Shown in pieces: positions 1 to 7,341 of a stretch of 17,743 bases of DNA (position 1 is the first letter of the stretch; each line of letters begins with the position of its first letter). The translations under genes and the position numbers were made by a program. The stretch spans positions 1-17,743 of the forward strand of contig CAZEQK010000054.1 in assembly GCA_964514395.1 (NCBI GenBank), read 5' to 3'. The notes beneath the pieces are model-generated. The model was not told where the DNA came from, made no database searches, and saw nothing but the letters and a program-made list of their open reading frames with translations. This DNA comes from CAZEQK01 sp964514395 (GTDB taxonomy: Bacteria > Bacillota > Bacilli > Tepidibacillales > Tepidibacillaceae).

Positions 1-21
1 AAGTCAATCAAGGCTTAACTT

Positions 22-1125
22 CTATGTTTCATTCCATTCATTCATTTTTTCATTAAATTCATAAAGAATAAAGCTACGTAATTCCTCATCAGACAATATT
101 CGGTCAGGTGCTGTAATGCTAGCTTTTGCATATTTATCGCAGTAGCTACATTCCTTACAAACTTTTGTACAAAAGGTCGGATTTTTAACAAAGGCTTCAA
201 AGAAACCATCTAGCTTTCGATTATCAATCGTGGTTCCTGAAATAGTGAAAGGTTTTGATTCAGAGAATAGTTCTAATAGGCTAATGAGGTTGCCATCATA
301 CTTTTCTTCTATATAATAAGCTAATGCTTTTGCAGGATTACCAGAGCTAACATTTGTTCTACCTTGAATTTTGAAGTAATGAATGCCGATTTCTGAGTAA
401 TAATGAATATCCTCTGGTCTTATCCAATTTAGCTTCAGGTATTTTTCAGGCTCAATATGAATGCCTAGGCATCTAGAATAAAAGTAAGGAAATACTCTTT
501 TATTCGTATTTGATTGGGAAAAGTTATTAAAATGAGCGTTTTTTAGTGGGCAATCATTTACACAATATGAATTTACGATTATTTCAATTTCTCCAGAATA
601 TGCATTTCTTATATTTTTTAATAGATCAAATCGTCGATGTATATCTTCATCAAGTACGATGCGTTTTACCCCAAGTTCATCGTAATATTGAGCTTTCATT
701 GGACTATTTATTTGTGAAAGTGTTGAAGTTTTAATATTCATTGTAGGAGCTACATGCTTTACAATATCTATCATTGTCGGTAAAGAAATGGTTACCCAAT
801 TCACCCCTATTCCTTGTAGATTGTTAACTAATTCTTTTATTTTAAGATATCCCACTTTCGTTAATTCATCGTTGCTATTACAAGTTGTGTTTAACGTATA
901 ATTAAATTCAATATCCCTATCTTTACTATATTTCACATACTTTTCAAGTGCATTCATGTCAATTTTCGGTAAATCCTTTGGGTGTCTTCCTGAACCAAAA
1001 ACCGTATCAGGTGCAAGTTGCCCATAGGTTTCAATAACCTTTGAATGCTTATATTTATCATGAATATTAAGATATTGATCAATTGTCTCTATTTTAAAAT
1101 CTGAAGGCATGGAAAAATACTTCAT
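22..1125 (-). CDS. U32-family (UbiU/UbiV/YhbU-like) protein, probable Fe-S protein
   Basis: A 367-residue protein resembling peptidase family U32. Recognisable segments are the cysteine-bearing stretch NSYCVNDCP (C188, C192), RCLGIHIEP (C219) and FKIQGR near residues 251-256. Studied U32 relatives (UbiU/UbiV, TrhP, RlhA) act in hydroxylation or RNA modification rather than as proven proteases, and UbiU/V bind a 4Fe-4S cluster through four cysteines. This protein also has a C-terminal C-x3-C-x2-C-x2-C group (C319, C323, C326, C329), which suggests a further metal site. No signal peptide or membrane segment is visible. The ATG at 1125 follows a good ribosome site (AAGGGAGGACAAACT). It is a lone gene on the minus strand, separated from the hydrogenase operon by the ArsR remnant. 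The family is fairly sure; the substrate is unknown. Confidence 0.75.
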   Translation of the reverse strand: MKYFSMPSDFKIETIDQYLNIHDKYKHSKVIETYGQLAPDTVFGSGRHPKDLPKIDMNALEKYVKYSKDRDIEFNYTLNTTCNSNDELTKVGYLKIKELVNNLQGIGVNWVTISLPTMIDIVKHVAPTMNIKTSTLSQINSPMKAQYYDELGVKRIVLDEDIHRRFDLLKNIRNAYSGEIEIIVNSYCVNDCPLKNAHFNNFSQSNTNKRVFPYFYSRCLGIHIEPEKYLKLNWIRPEDIHYYSEIGIHYFKIQGRTNVSSGNPAKALAYYIEEKYDGNLISLLELFSESKPFTISGTTIDNRKLDGFFEAFVKNPTFCTKVCKECSYCDKYAKASITAPDRILSDEELRSFILYEFNEKMNEWNET

Positions 1126-1194
1126 AGTTTGTCCTCCCTTCTAAAAAAATCAGCTTTCTGTCAATATCATATTCTAATATTACTGTGCAAGTTC

Positions 1195-1208
1195 ATAGGA
1201 TTTCCTAT
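1195..1208. promoter_or_regulatory. 14-bp palindrome upstream of the U32-family gene
   Basis: ATAGGA-TT-TCCTAT is a perfect inverted repeat with 6-bp arms, about 70 bp upstream of the start at 1125. On the minus strand a TTGCAC element (-35-like) follows it closely, so it could be an operator for the U32 gene. No regulator is identified, and chance is possible in AT-rich sequence. Confidence 0.25.
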
Positions 1209-1290
1209 CATTCACATCATAATAAGGATTGTAAAAGCCCTTTTTATATTCATATTTCTGCACGAAAGTTTTTACCTAACTCATGACTAA

Positions 1291-1572
1291 GACCAAAATA
1301 ATGACGAAAATTGTATATTAAAGGAGTTTTTTGAATCATTTCAAATAGATCTTGAACAGGTTAAAAAAAAACGACGCTCATTTTTACATAAGTGTTTAGA
1401 TTGGAGTGAAAGACGTCACCATATTGCTGGTGCTTTAGGAACTGCTCTATTAGAAAGACTATTAGAATTAAATTGGATTCAACGTATACCAAATTCAAGA
1501 GCTATAGAAATCACACCTATTGGTAAAAAGGGATTTGAAGAAACATTTTCTATTCGTATTAAACTCCCTTAA
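1291..1572 (+). pseudogene. Remnant of an ArsR-type winged-helix regulator (C-terminal part only)
   Basis: The plus-strand frame ending at TAA 1570-1572 encodes about 93 residues with no start codon; an in-frame TAA lies at 1288-1290. It contains CLDWSERRHHIAGALG, followed by LLERLLELNWIQRIPNSRA and ITPIGKKGF. This matches the conserved C-terminal half of a subfamily of ArsR-like regulators, where the consensus is CLDWSERR-x-HLAG-x-LG. The N-terminal DNA-binding wing expected upstream is absent: 1126-1290 shows no matching frame. It is therefore a 5'-truncated relic pointing against its neighbours. I see no regulatory target left nearby. The motif match is strong; whether the loss came from deletion or from mobile DNA cannot be told. 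Confidence 0.7.
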
Positions 1573-1606
1573 TTAAATAATGATCTGTCCAATCAAGAAT
1601 CTTTTC

Positions 1607-1634
1607 AAAAAAAAAAAACAGAGCTTTAGCTCTG
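1607..1634 (-). terminator. Rho-independent terminator of the hydrogenase operon
   Basis: CAGAGC-TTTA-GCTCTG (1619-1634) is a perfect 6-bp hairpin preceded on the plus strand by a run of A (1607-1618). Read on the minus strand, this is a hairpin followed by about 12 U. It lies about 85 bp downstream of the maturation protease stop. No other gene is seen in 1573-1719. Confidence 0.8.
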
Positions 1635-1719
1635 CTTAGGATATAGACAAAGTATACAAAATGGAGACTGTGAGGAACTAGTAGTTCTAGGTGTAAGAAA
1701 ATCCACGGATATAATATTA

Positions 1720-2184
1720 TTAAATACTACTTGTTATTTCTATTATTATGCTATGTATAAACTTATTTACTTCCTTCAAAATAGATGGAAATTTATTTTC
1801 TAATTCACTACTTAACCCATATTGATAAGCAATATGGTCAATATCAATGCCAATCACCAGTCCATTTATATGTTTATCTTGGCTAATACTAAAAAAGAGA
1901 TGATCATTATGAGGTGAAATATTTAGCTTTGTTGTTAATAAATTTGAAAAGGGAATGATTGTGATATTTCCAATCTCATTACCAGTCATAATAGCATCAA
2001 TGATAATCGTATAGTCAGAATTCATAACAATATCTAAGCAATAATCAATATCAGACTCACCTATCATATAGTTAATGTTTTCTCTCTTTTCCTCTTTTTT
2101 TAACGCTTCAACAATATATATTCCTATGCCGTCATCCATCATTAAACGATTACCTATACCTAATATGGTTAATTTGTTCTTCAT
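1720..2184 (-). CDS. hyaD: [NiFe]-hydrogenase maturation endopeptidase (HyaD/HybD/HupD family)
   Basis: This 154-residue endopeptidase removes the C-terminal tail of the large subunit once the NiFe(CN)2CO centre is in place. The N-terminus has GIGNRLMMDDGIG (residues 9-21), the family's nickel-sensing loop (G-x-GN-x4-D-[DE]-G-x-G). An aspartate follows in the IIIDAI strand (about residue 63) and a histidine in SPHNDH (about residue 92), matching the three metal-binding positions of E. coli HybD (Glu16, Asp62, His93). It is the last gene of the operon, starting 5 bp after the large subunit and lying before the terminator at 1607-1634. The adjacent large subunit ends in a cleavable DPCxxCxxH tail, which supports the call. 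The gene symbol is by family only. Confidence 0.88.
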   Translation of the reverse strand: MKNKLTILGIGNRLMMDDGIGIYIVEALKKEEKRENINYMIGESDIDYCLDIVMNSDYTIIIDAIMTGNEIGNITIIPFSNLLTTKLNISPHNDHLFFSISQDKHINGLVIGIDIDHIAYQYGLSSELENKFPSILKEVNKFIHSIIIEITSSI

Positions 2185-2189
2185 TCTTT

Positions 2190-3590
2190 CTACAATATCC
2201 TTAAGGTTGTCATATCTTCACCTGGACTAAACACATGGGTTGCACATGACATACATGGATCAAATGAACGAAGAATTCGACCGAGCTCAACGGGCTGCTT
2301 TATGTTTTCAACTCTAGTACCGATAAGTGCTTGTTCAGCAGTTCCCTTATATTCCTCATCTCTGGTAGAGAAATCCCAAGTAGACGGAGTGATAATTTGA
2401 TAAAAAGAAATTAATTTATTCTCAATTTTTATCCAATGTCCAAGTGCTCCTCTTGTTGTATCAATTAATCCTACTCCTTCCGCTTTGTTTGGCACTTCGT
2501 ATCTTTCTTGAACAGATATATTGGGAATGATTTGATCCATTAGTGTATTTAGAATCTCAGCGATCTTTTTCGATTCTAAAACCCTTGCGATTGAGCGATC
2601 CATTGTAGAAATACCTCTTCTATATTCTCCAGCTAACCATAATCTAGCCAAAGGACCAACCTCGTATGGTAAATCATTATATCTTGGTGCTTTTACCCAA
2701 GAATAGGCTTTTTCCTTATCCATATCAGGTGTTGGAACTGTTTCAAATGGCTTATACTCATTTTGTTTATCCGTATACCAAGCATAATCAATACGTTCAG
2801 TGAGTTCATTTTGATCAAAGGGTGTAATAATACCGTCTGTGTATACTAATGGGTTTACGTACAGGGTACCTAATTCCTTGTAATGGTCATATAAACCGTA
2901 GGTTAATAAATTTCTATAGCCCATACCATTTTCAAAGTAATCAGGGTAGTATTCTGCAATACTGTAAACATCTGGTATCATTTTATCAGTGACGAATGAC
3001 GTTATTTCCTTTAGCATGGCTTTCATTTTGATGATTTTATCAGTGGTCGCTACAGCAGCGATACCACCGACAAAAACTCCATGATTATGTGGTGCTTTCC
3101 CTCCAAGTACACTCAACATTTCATGGGCTAAACGGCTAATTTTTAACGAGTCAAAATAATGCGCTGCTATCCGTTCATTTACCTTATCTGGAAGACGAAA
3201 ATCCTCATGCTCGCTTTCAAGGGGATGAATCGCTGGTAATTTAACATAATCAGGTATTGTGTACTGATAAAAATGGCGAATATGGTTTTGTAAAAATTCA
3301 CAGCCATGAAGAATATCTCGAAGATATCTCCCCTGCTCAGAAACAATGACACCTAGGGCATTTTCTAAGGCAATTGATGATCCCATTGAATGGGCAGTTG
3401 AGCATATACCACAAATTCTTTGAGTAAAATATACTGCATCTAATGGATTTCTTCCTATCAGCATTTGTTCAAAGCCTCTATAAAACATACCCTTTGTTTT
3501 GGCGTCTACGACGATATGATCCTCGATAAATACTTCTATTTCCATAAATCCGCTAATTCTTGTTACGGGGTTGACAATAATTTTTTTCAT
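2190..3590 (-). CDS. [NiFe]-hydrogenase large (catalytic) subunit
   Basis: The 466-residue catalytic subunit carries the Ni-Fe site that splits or forms H2. The N-terminal L1 motif is RICGICSTAH (C60, C63, H67) and the C-terminal L2 motif is DPCMSCATH (C446, C449, H452), so all four nickel/iron thiol ligands are present. Cleavage after H452 would release a 14-residue tail ending in LRIL, as expected for an enzyme paired with the protease encoded just downstream. A conserved Glu (E17, in SGFMEIEV) sits where the family has its proton-relay glutamate. Its ATG follows GGAGGATTAAAAA, which overlaps the end of the small-subunit gene 3 bp away. Length is shorter than many membrane-bound uptake enzymes (about 550-600). 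The exact phylogenetic group cannot be assigned by eye. Confidence 0.95.
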   Translation of the reverse strand: MKKIIVNPVTRISGFMEIEVFIEDHIVVDAKTKGMFYRGFEQMLIGRNPLDAVYFTQRICGICSTAHSMGSSIALENALGVIVSEQGRYLRDILHGCEFLQNHIRHFYQYTIPDYVKLPAIHPLESEHEDFRLPDKVNERIAAHYFDSLKISRLAHEMLSVLGGKAPHNHGVFVGGIAAVATTDKIIKMKAMLKEITSFVTDKMIPDVYSIAEYYPDYFENGMGYRNLLTYGLYDHYKELGTLYVNPLVYTDGIITPFDQNELTERIDYAWYTDKQNEYKPFETVPTPDMDKEKAYSWVKAPRYNDLPYEVGPLARLWLAGEYRRGISTMDRSIARVLESKKIAEILNTLMDQIIPNISVQERYEVPNKAEGVGLIDTTRGALGHWIKIENKLISFYQIITPSTWDFSTRDEEYKGTAEQALIGTRVENIKQPVELGRILRSFDPCMSCATHVFSPGEDMTTLRIL

Positions 3591-3593
3591 TTT

Positions 3594-4385
3594 TTAATCC
3601 TCCGTTGTGTCATAGCTAATGAAGGGAGACATTTGATCAGGAAAACCAAATTGAGCACACCCTATACATGGGGTATCAGCTTTGATTGGCCAGCTGACAT
3701 ATCCATCCCATTGCCGAGTAGGACAATCGATTTTAGTTACAGGTCCTCTACAGCCTAACTTAAACAAACAGGTTTTTTCTCCTAATTTTTTTGCAAAAAT
3801 CCCTTGATTAAAAAAGGTCCTTCTAGGGCATTTATCGTGTATCGTTGTACTATAAAATAATAGGGGACGATTTTTATTATCTAGCTCAGGTTCACCATAC
3901 ATAAGAATGTGTGCTAAGGTTCCCAAAACCCAATCAGGATGGATAGGACATCCCGGTAGTTGTATTACCTTTTTTTTAAGGAGGGATTGTAGGCTGACAG
4001 ATTCTGATGGATTTGGTCTAGCACCTGATACACCACCATGGGTTGCACAAGCACCCATCGCTATGACATGGGTTGCATTTTCTCCTAATGACTTTGCAGC
4101 TTTTAATGCTGTGATTGGCTGCCCTTGCCACCTACCCATTACATGATATAAGCCATTATTTTTTGTAGCGATTGCACCTTCTACAGCAAGGATGTACTCA
4201 TCACCACTATTCATTAAATCGATCAATTTTTTTATTGCATTTTCCCCTTCAGCAGTCATTAAGCTGTTACTATAAACAAGTTCTACCATTGAGGTCATAA
4301 AATATTCTAAATCTGGATTTGTACCATTCATGAGGGAGATAATGTTCCCTGAACAGCCTGTTAATTCAAGCCAGACGAGCTTCAT
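3594..4385 (-). CDS. [NiFe]-hydrogenase small subunit, cytoplasmic type (no Tat signal)
   Basis: This 263-residue electron-transfer subunit has Fe-S cluster ligands in the usual order. Proximal: C11, C113 (GACATHGG) and C146 (PGCPIHPDW). Distal: H183 and C186 (HDKCPRR), C206 and C212 (CLFKLGCRGP). Medial 3Fe-4S: C221, C240 and C243 (PCIGC). The first proximal cysteine of classical enzymes, three residues before C11, is replaced by Leu8 (ELTGCSGN). CSGN, PNPSES and PGCPIHPDW resemble group 2 (cyanobacterial HupS-type) subunits. The N-terminus starts directly at the fold with no twin-arginine signal, and there is no C-terminal membrane anchor. An in-frame stop lies just upstream of the ATG; the ribosome site there is weak. 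It is paired with the large subunit, 3 bp apart. Confidence 0.94.
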   Translation of the reverse strand: MKLVWLELTGCSGNIISLMNGTNPDLEYFMTSMVELVYSNSLMTAEGENAIKKLIDLMNSGDEYILAVEGAIATKNNGLYHVMGRWQGQPITALKAAKSLGENATHVIAMGACATHGGVSGARPNPSESVSLQSLLKKKVIQLPGCPIHPDWVLGTLAHILMYGEPELDNKNRPLLFYSTTIHDKCPRRTFFNQGIFAKKLGEKTCLFKLGCRGPVTKIDCPTRQWDGYVSWPIKADTPCIGCAQFGFPDQMSPFISYDTTED

Positions 4386-4480
4386 TTTTTTTAGCTTACT
4401 TCTTTTAATAAAAGACTGTTGAATTAAATTTTTTGTGTCCGAGCATTGCTTTATTGTTTCTGATGGTAATATACTATTTT

Positions 4481-4939
4481 TTATGACGTCAACCTCCCCA
4501 CTACCTTTAATTTTGCTAGTATCTCCTTTTGCCCCGAATGACAGGATTGGAATTCATTACTAAGGTTTTTACCAGCAGTTAATCCGAAATGTGATGCAGC
4601 TGCCCATGCGGCATTATTTGTTACGTCATATACGGTACCATCTACTGCAACATATGCTGGTTGACCATTCTTGCCATTGTAGGTAGCTAATTCTTCAATT
4701 GTAAAGGTTTTTGGGTTTGCTGGAAGCACTGGAGTTTGTTTGTCGTCATACCGAGAAGGGACTTCTTTACATGGTGTAAGAAATTGGTTTAAGGACTGTA
4801 AATAAACAACCTTATTCCAAAGTTGATTTAACAAGAGATTTCTCGTATATATATCATCCACCTGATACAGGATGTGAATATAGTTATTCATTTCATAGAG
4901 CGTATAATGAATTGCCATTTGAAGCATTTTATTATTCAT
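4481..4939 (-). CDS. Cytochrome b5-like haem-binding protein linked to the hydrogenase
   Basis: A 152-residue protein. Residues about 1-55 are predicted helical with no Cys-rich motif. A short linker follows, and residues about 78-150 match the short prokaryotic cytochrome b5-like haem/steroid-binding domain: FTIEELATYNGKNGQPAYVA, then GTVYDVTN, then SHFGLTAGKNL, then SCHSGQ and VVGRL. H117 and H134 are the likely axial haem ligands, by position relative to the family's H...(S/P)H pattern. No signal peptide, membrane helix or CxxCH haem-c site is seen, so it should be soluble and cytoplasmic. It sits directly before the small subunit in the operon, with GGGAGG ahead of its ATG. I infer that it carries electrons to or from the hydrogenase. 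The role is unproven; the domain call is strong. Confidence 0.82.
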   Translation of the reverse strand: MNNKMLQMAIHYTLYEMNNYIHILYQVDDIYTRNLLLNQLWNKVVYLQSLNQFLTPCKEVPSRYDDKQTPVLPANPKTFTIEELATYNGKNGQPAYVAVDGTVYDVTNNAAWAAASHFGLTAGKNLSNEFQSCHSGQKEILAKLKVVGRLTS

Positions 4940-4945
4940 CTCTAT

Positions 4946-4992
4946 CCTCCCTATAAGATATATTCATATATGGCCTATCTTATTCTATAGGG
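4946..4992 (-). promoter_or_regulatory. Hairpin covering the ribosome binding site of the b5-like gene
   Basis: In the minus-strand transcript between hypE and the b5 gene, the arm CCCTATAGAATAAGATA can pair with TATCTTATAGGG (12 pairs, one 5-nt bulge, 15-nt loop). The GGG of the second arm is the first half of the GGGAGG ribosome site of the b5 gene. This could set the yield of the structural genes relative to the hyp genes, or mark an mRNA processing point. The pairing is directly visible; the function is inferred. Confidence 0.4.
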
Positions 4993-5024
4993 AATAAATT
5001 GGTGTTATATATTGCATAAGACTA

Positions 5025-6023
5025 TTAGCATATTCTTGGTAGCAATAATCCTGATAGTCTCTCTAATCTTCTTGATGTTCCGAGGGGAGTTTTTAAATAT
5101 AATCTCCCTTTTCCTCTATCTATTACTCTACCTATTATTCTTGCATTTTTACCATTTTCATGTTGATGTAACTTCTGTAGTACCTTTTCTTCTTCAATGG
5201 AATCGACAATCATAATTACCCTTCCCTCATTTGCTAAGTAGAAGGCTTCATAGCCTAAAATATCACAAATACCTTTCACTTCATCTAAAATAGGTAGATC
5301 TATCTCATTAATAGCAATGTTAGCTTGAAAATCCTCACAAATTTCTACTAATGCTGTTGCCAAGCCACCACGTGTTGGATCTCTTATTATATGCACATGC
5401 TCTGTAGCATCTAGCACTTTAAATATCATGTCATTTAAAGCTGCACAGTCACTATTGACAGCATTCTCAATTCCCAAATCGTTGCGTGCTGAAAGAATAG
5501 CTACACCATGGTCTCCTATTGTACCACTGATGATCACTGCATCCCCTTCTCTCATCATGTGGGGCTGCATAAAGTATTTACGAATGCCAATGCCTGCTGT
5601 ATTAATATAGATACCGTCAGCATTACCTCTTTCTACTACCTTTGTATCACCAGTAATAATCAGAACACCTGCTTTTTTTGCCTCTTCTGCCATGGAGTGA
5701 ACAATTTTCTTTAAATCAGAAATTGAAAAGCCCTCTTCAATAATAAAGCTAGCTGTTATATACATAGGTTTCGCTCCCATCACTGCGATGTCATTTATCG
5801 TACCTGTTATGGCTAACTTGCCGATATTTCCGCCAGGAAAAAAAATAGGTTTTACAACGAAACTATCTGTTGAAACTGCTATGTCTTTTGAAGGAAGCTT
5901 TAATAGAGCCGCATCAAGCTTAGCTTGTTCTTTATGACCAAATGTATTGATAAAAATTTCCTGTATTAATTGATGGGAAAAATAGCCCCCATCACCATGT
6001 GCTAAACTAATACTTTTATCCAT
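5025..6023 (-). CDS. hypE: Hydrogenase maturation protein HypE (carbamoyl dehydratase)
   Basis: This 332-residue member of the AIR synthase/PurM-like family takes the carbamoyl group from HypF on its C-terminal cysteine. It dehydrates the group with ATP to a thiocyanate, which becomes the CN ligand of the active-site iron. Visible marks are LAHGDGGYFSHQLIQEIF at residues 8-25, the family start; STDSFVV; the loop GTINDIAVMGAKP; and RDPTRGGLA. The chain ends in LPRIC, so the reactive Cys332 is the last residue, as in the family. The ATG abuts the hypD stop (TAAATG) with GGAGG ahead, suggesting coupled translation. An 85-bp gap separates it from the b5 gene. Confidence 0.96.
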   Translation of the reverse strand: MDKSISLAHGDGGYFSHQLIQEIFINTFGHKEQAKLDAALLKLPSKDIAVSTDSFVVKPIFFPGGNIGKLAITGTINDIAVMGAKPMYITASFIIEEGFSISDLKKIVHSMAEEAKKAGVLIITGDTKVVERGNADGIYINTAGIGIRKYFMQPHMMREGDAVIISGTIGDHGVAILSARNDLGIENAVNSDCAALNDMIFKVLDATEHVHIIRDPTRGGLATALVEICEDFQANIAINEIDLPILDEVKGICDILGYEAFYLANEGRVIMIVDSIEEEKVLQKLHQHENGKNARIIGRVIDRGKGRLYLKTPLGTSRRLERLSGLLLPRIC

Positions 6024-7133
6024 TTAGAGATCCTCCTTCATATATTGATAATAAGCAGCACAAGTTCCTTCACTTGAAACCATGCAGGGTCCAACAGGAT
6101 GGATAGGTGTACATGCTTTATTAAATAAGGAACATTCTTTTGGGCCTACAATCCCCTGTAGAATTTCCCCGCACCTACATTTTGTCTTTCTTGGTTCTTC
6201 CACCTGAATCTGAAATTTTTTCTTTGCATTATAATGGGAGTACCTTTCACGTAAATCCAACCCGCTCTTTTCTATAACACCAATACCACGCCATGCTTCA
6301 TCGGTTGAATATAAGTATTTTTCCATGAGATTCAAAGCGGTTTTATTACCTGAATTTGTTACAACTCTTCTGTAATTATTCTCTATCCTTGGCGTTTCAT
6401 TTAAAAGTAAAAAAAGCAATTTATAAATACTAGTTAGCATGTCAAGAGCTTCAAAGCCACTAATAACACCAGAAATTCGGTATTCATCGACTAGATAATG
6501 ATAGCTGTTTGCTCCAATAACAACGGAGACATGACCGGGGAGTAAAAAACCATCAATTCTTATTTTATTAGATTGTAATAATGCTTTTAAAATGGGCTCT
6601 ACCAGTTTGGTTGTAAACCAAATACTAAAATTGCTTACCTGCTCCTGTTCAGCTTTTTCAATCGCTGCGACTAAAGTAGGTATCGTCGTTTCAAATCCTA
6701 TTCCTAAAAAAACAACCTCTTTTGTTGGATTATTATTTGCGATTTCCACCGCTTCGATGGGGGAATATAATACCCGAACATCCTTCCCCTCCGTTTTTGC
6801 ATTTATCAAGGTTTGCTGTGTCCCAGGTACCCTCATCATATCCCCAAAGGTACAGATGACAAGATTGGGCACCTCTGCAAGCTTTATCATGGCATCAATT
6901 GATTTTTGATCCGTGACACATACAGGACAGCCAGGTCCAGATACTAGTCTTACATGCTGGTGTAATGCTTTTTTAATACCTGTTCGAGCCAATGCCATCG
7001 TATGGGAACCACAAACCTCCATGATAGTTGGCAAATCATGATGTATTTCTTTATATTTAGTTGCTTCATTCTTTACTTTCTCAAGTATTTCTAAACTAAG
7101 CTGATGGTTAGAAAGGTCATTGATCTCTTGCAT
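6024..7133 (-). CDS. hypD: Hydrogenase maturation protein HypD (Fe-S scaffold for Fe(CN)2CO)
   Basis: The 369-residue HypD works with HypC to assemble the iron with its two cyanides and one CO. Key cysteines are C41 (MEVCGSH) and C69 with C72 (SGPGCPVCVTD), at the same positions as in E. coli HypD. The C-terminal part has the 4Fe-4S/redox cysteine region KCRCGEILQG, PKECSLF, ACTPIHPVGPCMVS and TCAAYY. Length is normal for the family (about 370). Its ATG lies inside the end of hypC (17-bp overlap) and is preceded by GGAGGAGAATCATCG; the gene ends directly against hypE. Confidence 0.97.
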   Translation of the reverse strand: MQEINDLSNHQLSLEILEKVKNEATKYKEIHHDLPTIMEVCGSHTMALARTGIKKALHQHVRLVSGPGCPVCVTDQKSIDAMIKLAEVPNLVICTFGDMMRVPGTQQTLINAKTEGKDVRVLYSPIEAVEIANNNPTKEVVFLGIGFETTIPTLVAAIEKAEQEQVSNFSIWFTTKLVEPILKALLQSNKIRIDGFLLPGHVSVVIGANSYHYLVDEYRISGVISGFEALDMLTSIYKLLFLLLNETPRIENNYRRVVTNSGNKTALNLMEKYLYSTDEAWRGIGVIEKSGLDLRERYSHYNAKKKFQIQVEEPRKTKCRCGEILQGIVGPKECSLFNKACTPIHPVGPCMVSSEGTCAAYYQYMKEDL

Positions 7134-7341
7134 CGATGATTCTCCTCCATTCGTTCATGCTCGATTTAGCATACTCCTCATCTACTATCGCCATCGCTTG
7201 ACCAGCATGAATCAAAACATATTCATTTATCTTTACTTCAGGAACAAAGATAATACCAACCTTCATTTTTGACCCCATTACATCTACTAGTGCAGTCAAA
7301 TCGCCTATCTCTAATACCTTTGCTGGCACACCAATGCACAT
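7117..7341 (-). CDS. hypC: Hydrogenase assembly chaperone HypC
   Basis: A 74-residue HypC/HupF/HybG-type chaperone that binds HypD and then the large-subunit precursor. It starts MCIGVPAKV, with the essential Cys2 after Met removal, and contains the strand-loop VLIHAGQAMAIVDEEYA typical of the family's HxGxAxxxxdEeeA segment. It begins directly after the hypF stop, with a ribosome site (GGAGGCATGAGTAG) inside hypF, and overlaps hypD by 17 bp. Only one HypC-type chaperone is seen, consistent with one hydrogenase to serve here. Confidence 0.96.
   Translation of the reverse strand: MCIGVPAKVLEIGDLTALVDVMGSKMKVGIIFVPEVKINEYVLIHAGQAMAIVDEEYAKSSMNEWRRIIDARDQ

Noticed and set aside
3465..3758. Plus-strand open frame of 97 codons across the hydrogenase large/small subunit junction
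   Set aside because: It lies opposite two genes with strong motif support, has no recognisable domain, and is a shadow of them.
4386..4480. Possible leader peptide or Tat-signal remnant before the small subunit
   Set aside because: In-frame stops precede the small-subunit ATG and no RR motif appears in any frame. A 13-codon ATG frame exists but has no ribosome site.
5012..5215. Plus-strand hydrophobic frame of 67 codons that looks like a small membrane protein
   Set aside because: It is antisense to the 3' end of hypE; its Leu/Phe richness comes from the AT-rich complement of that coding sequence.
6592..6909. Plus-strand open frame of 105 codons inside hypD
   Set aside because: It is fully antisense to the well-conserved hypD region, with no ribosome site or recognisable protein.
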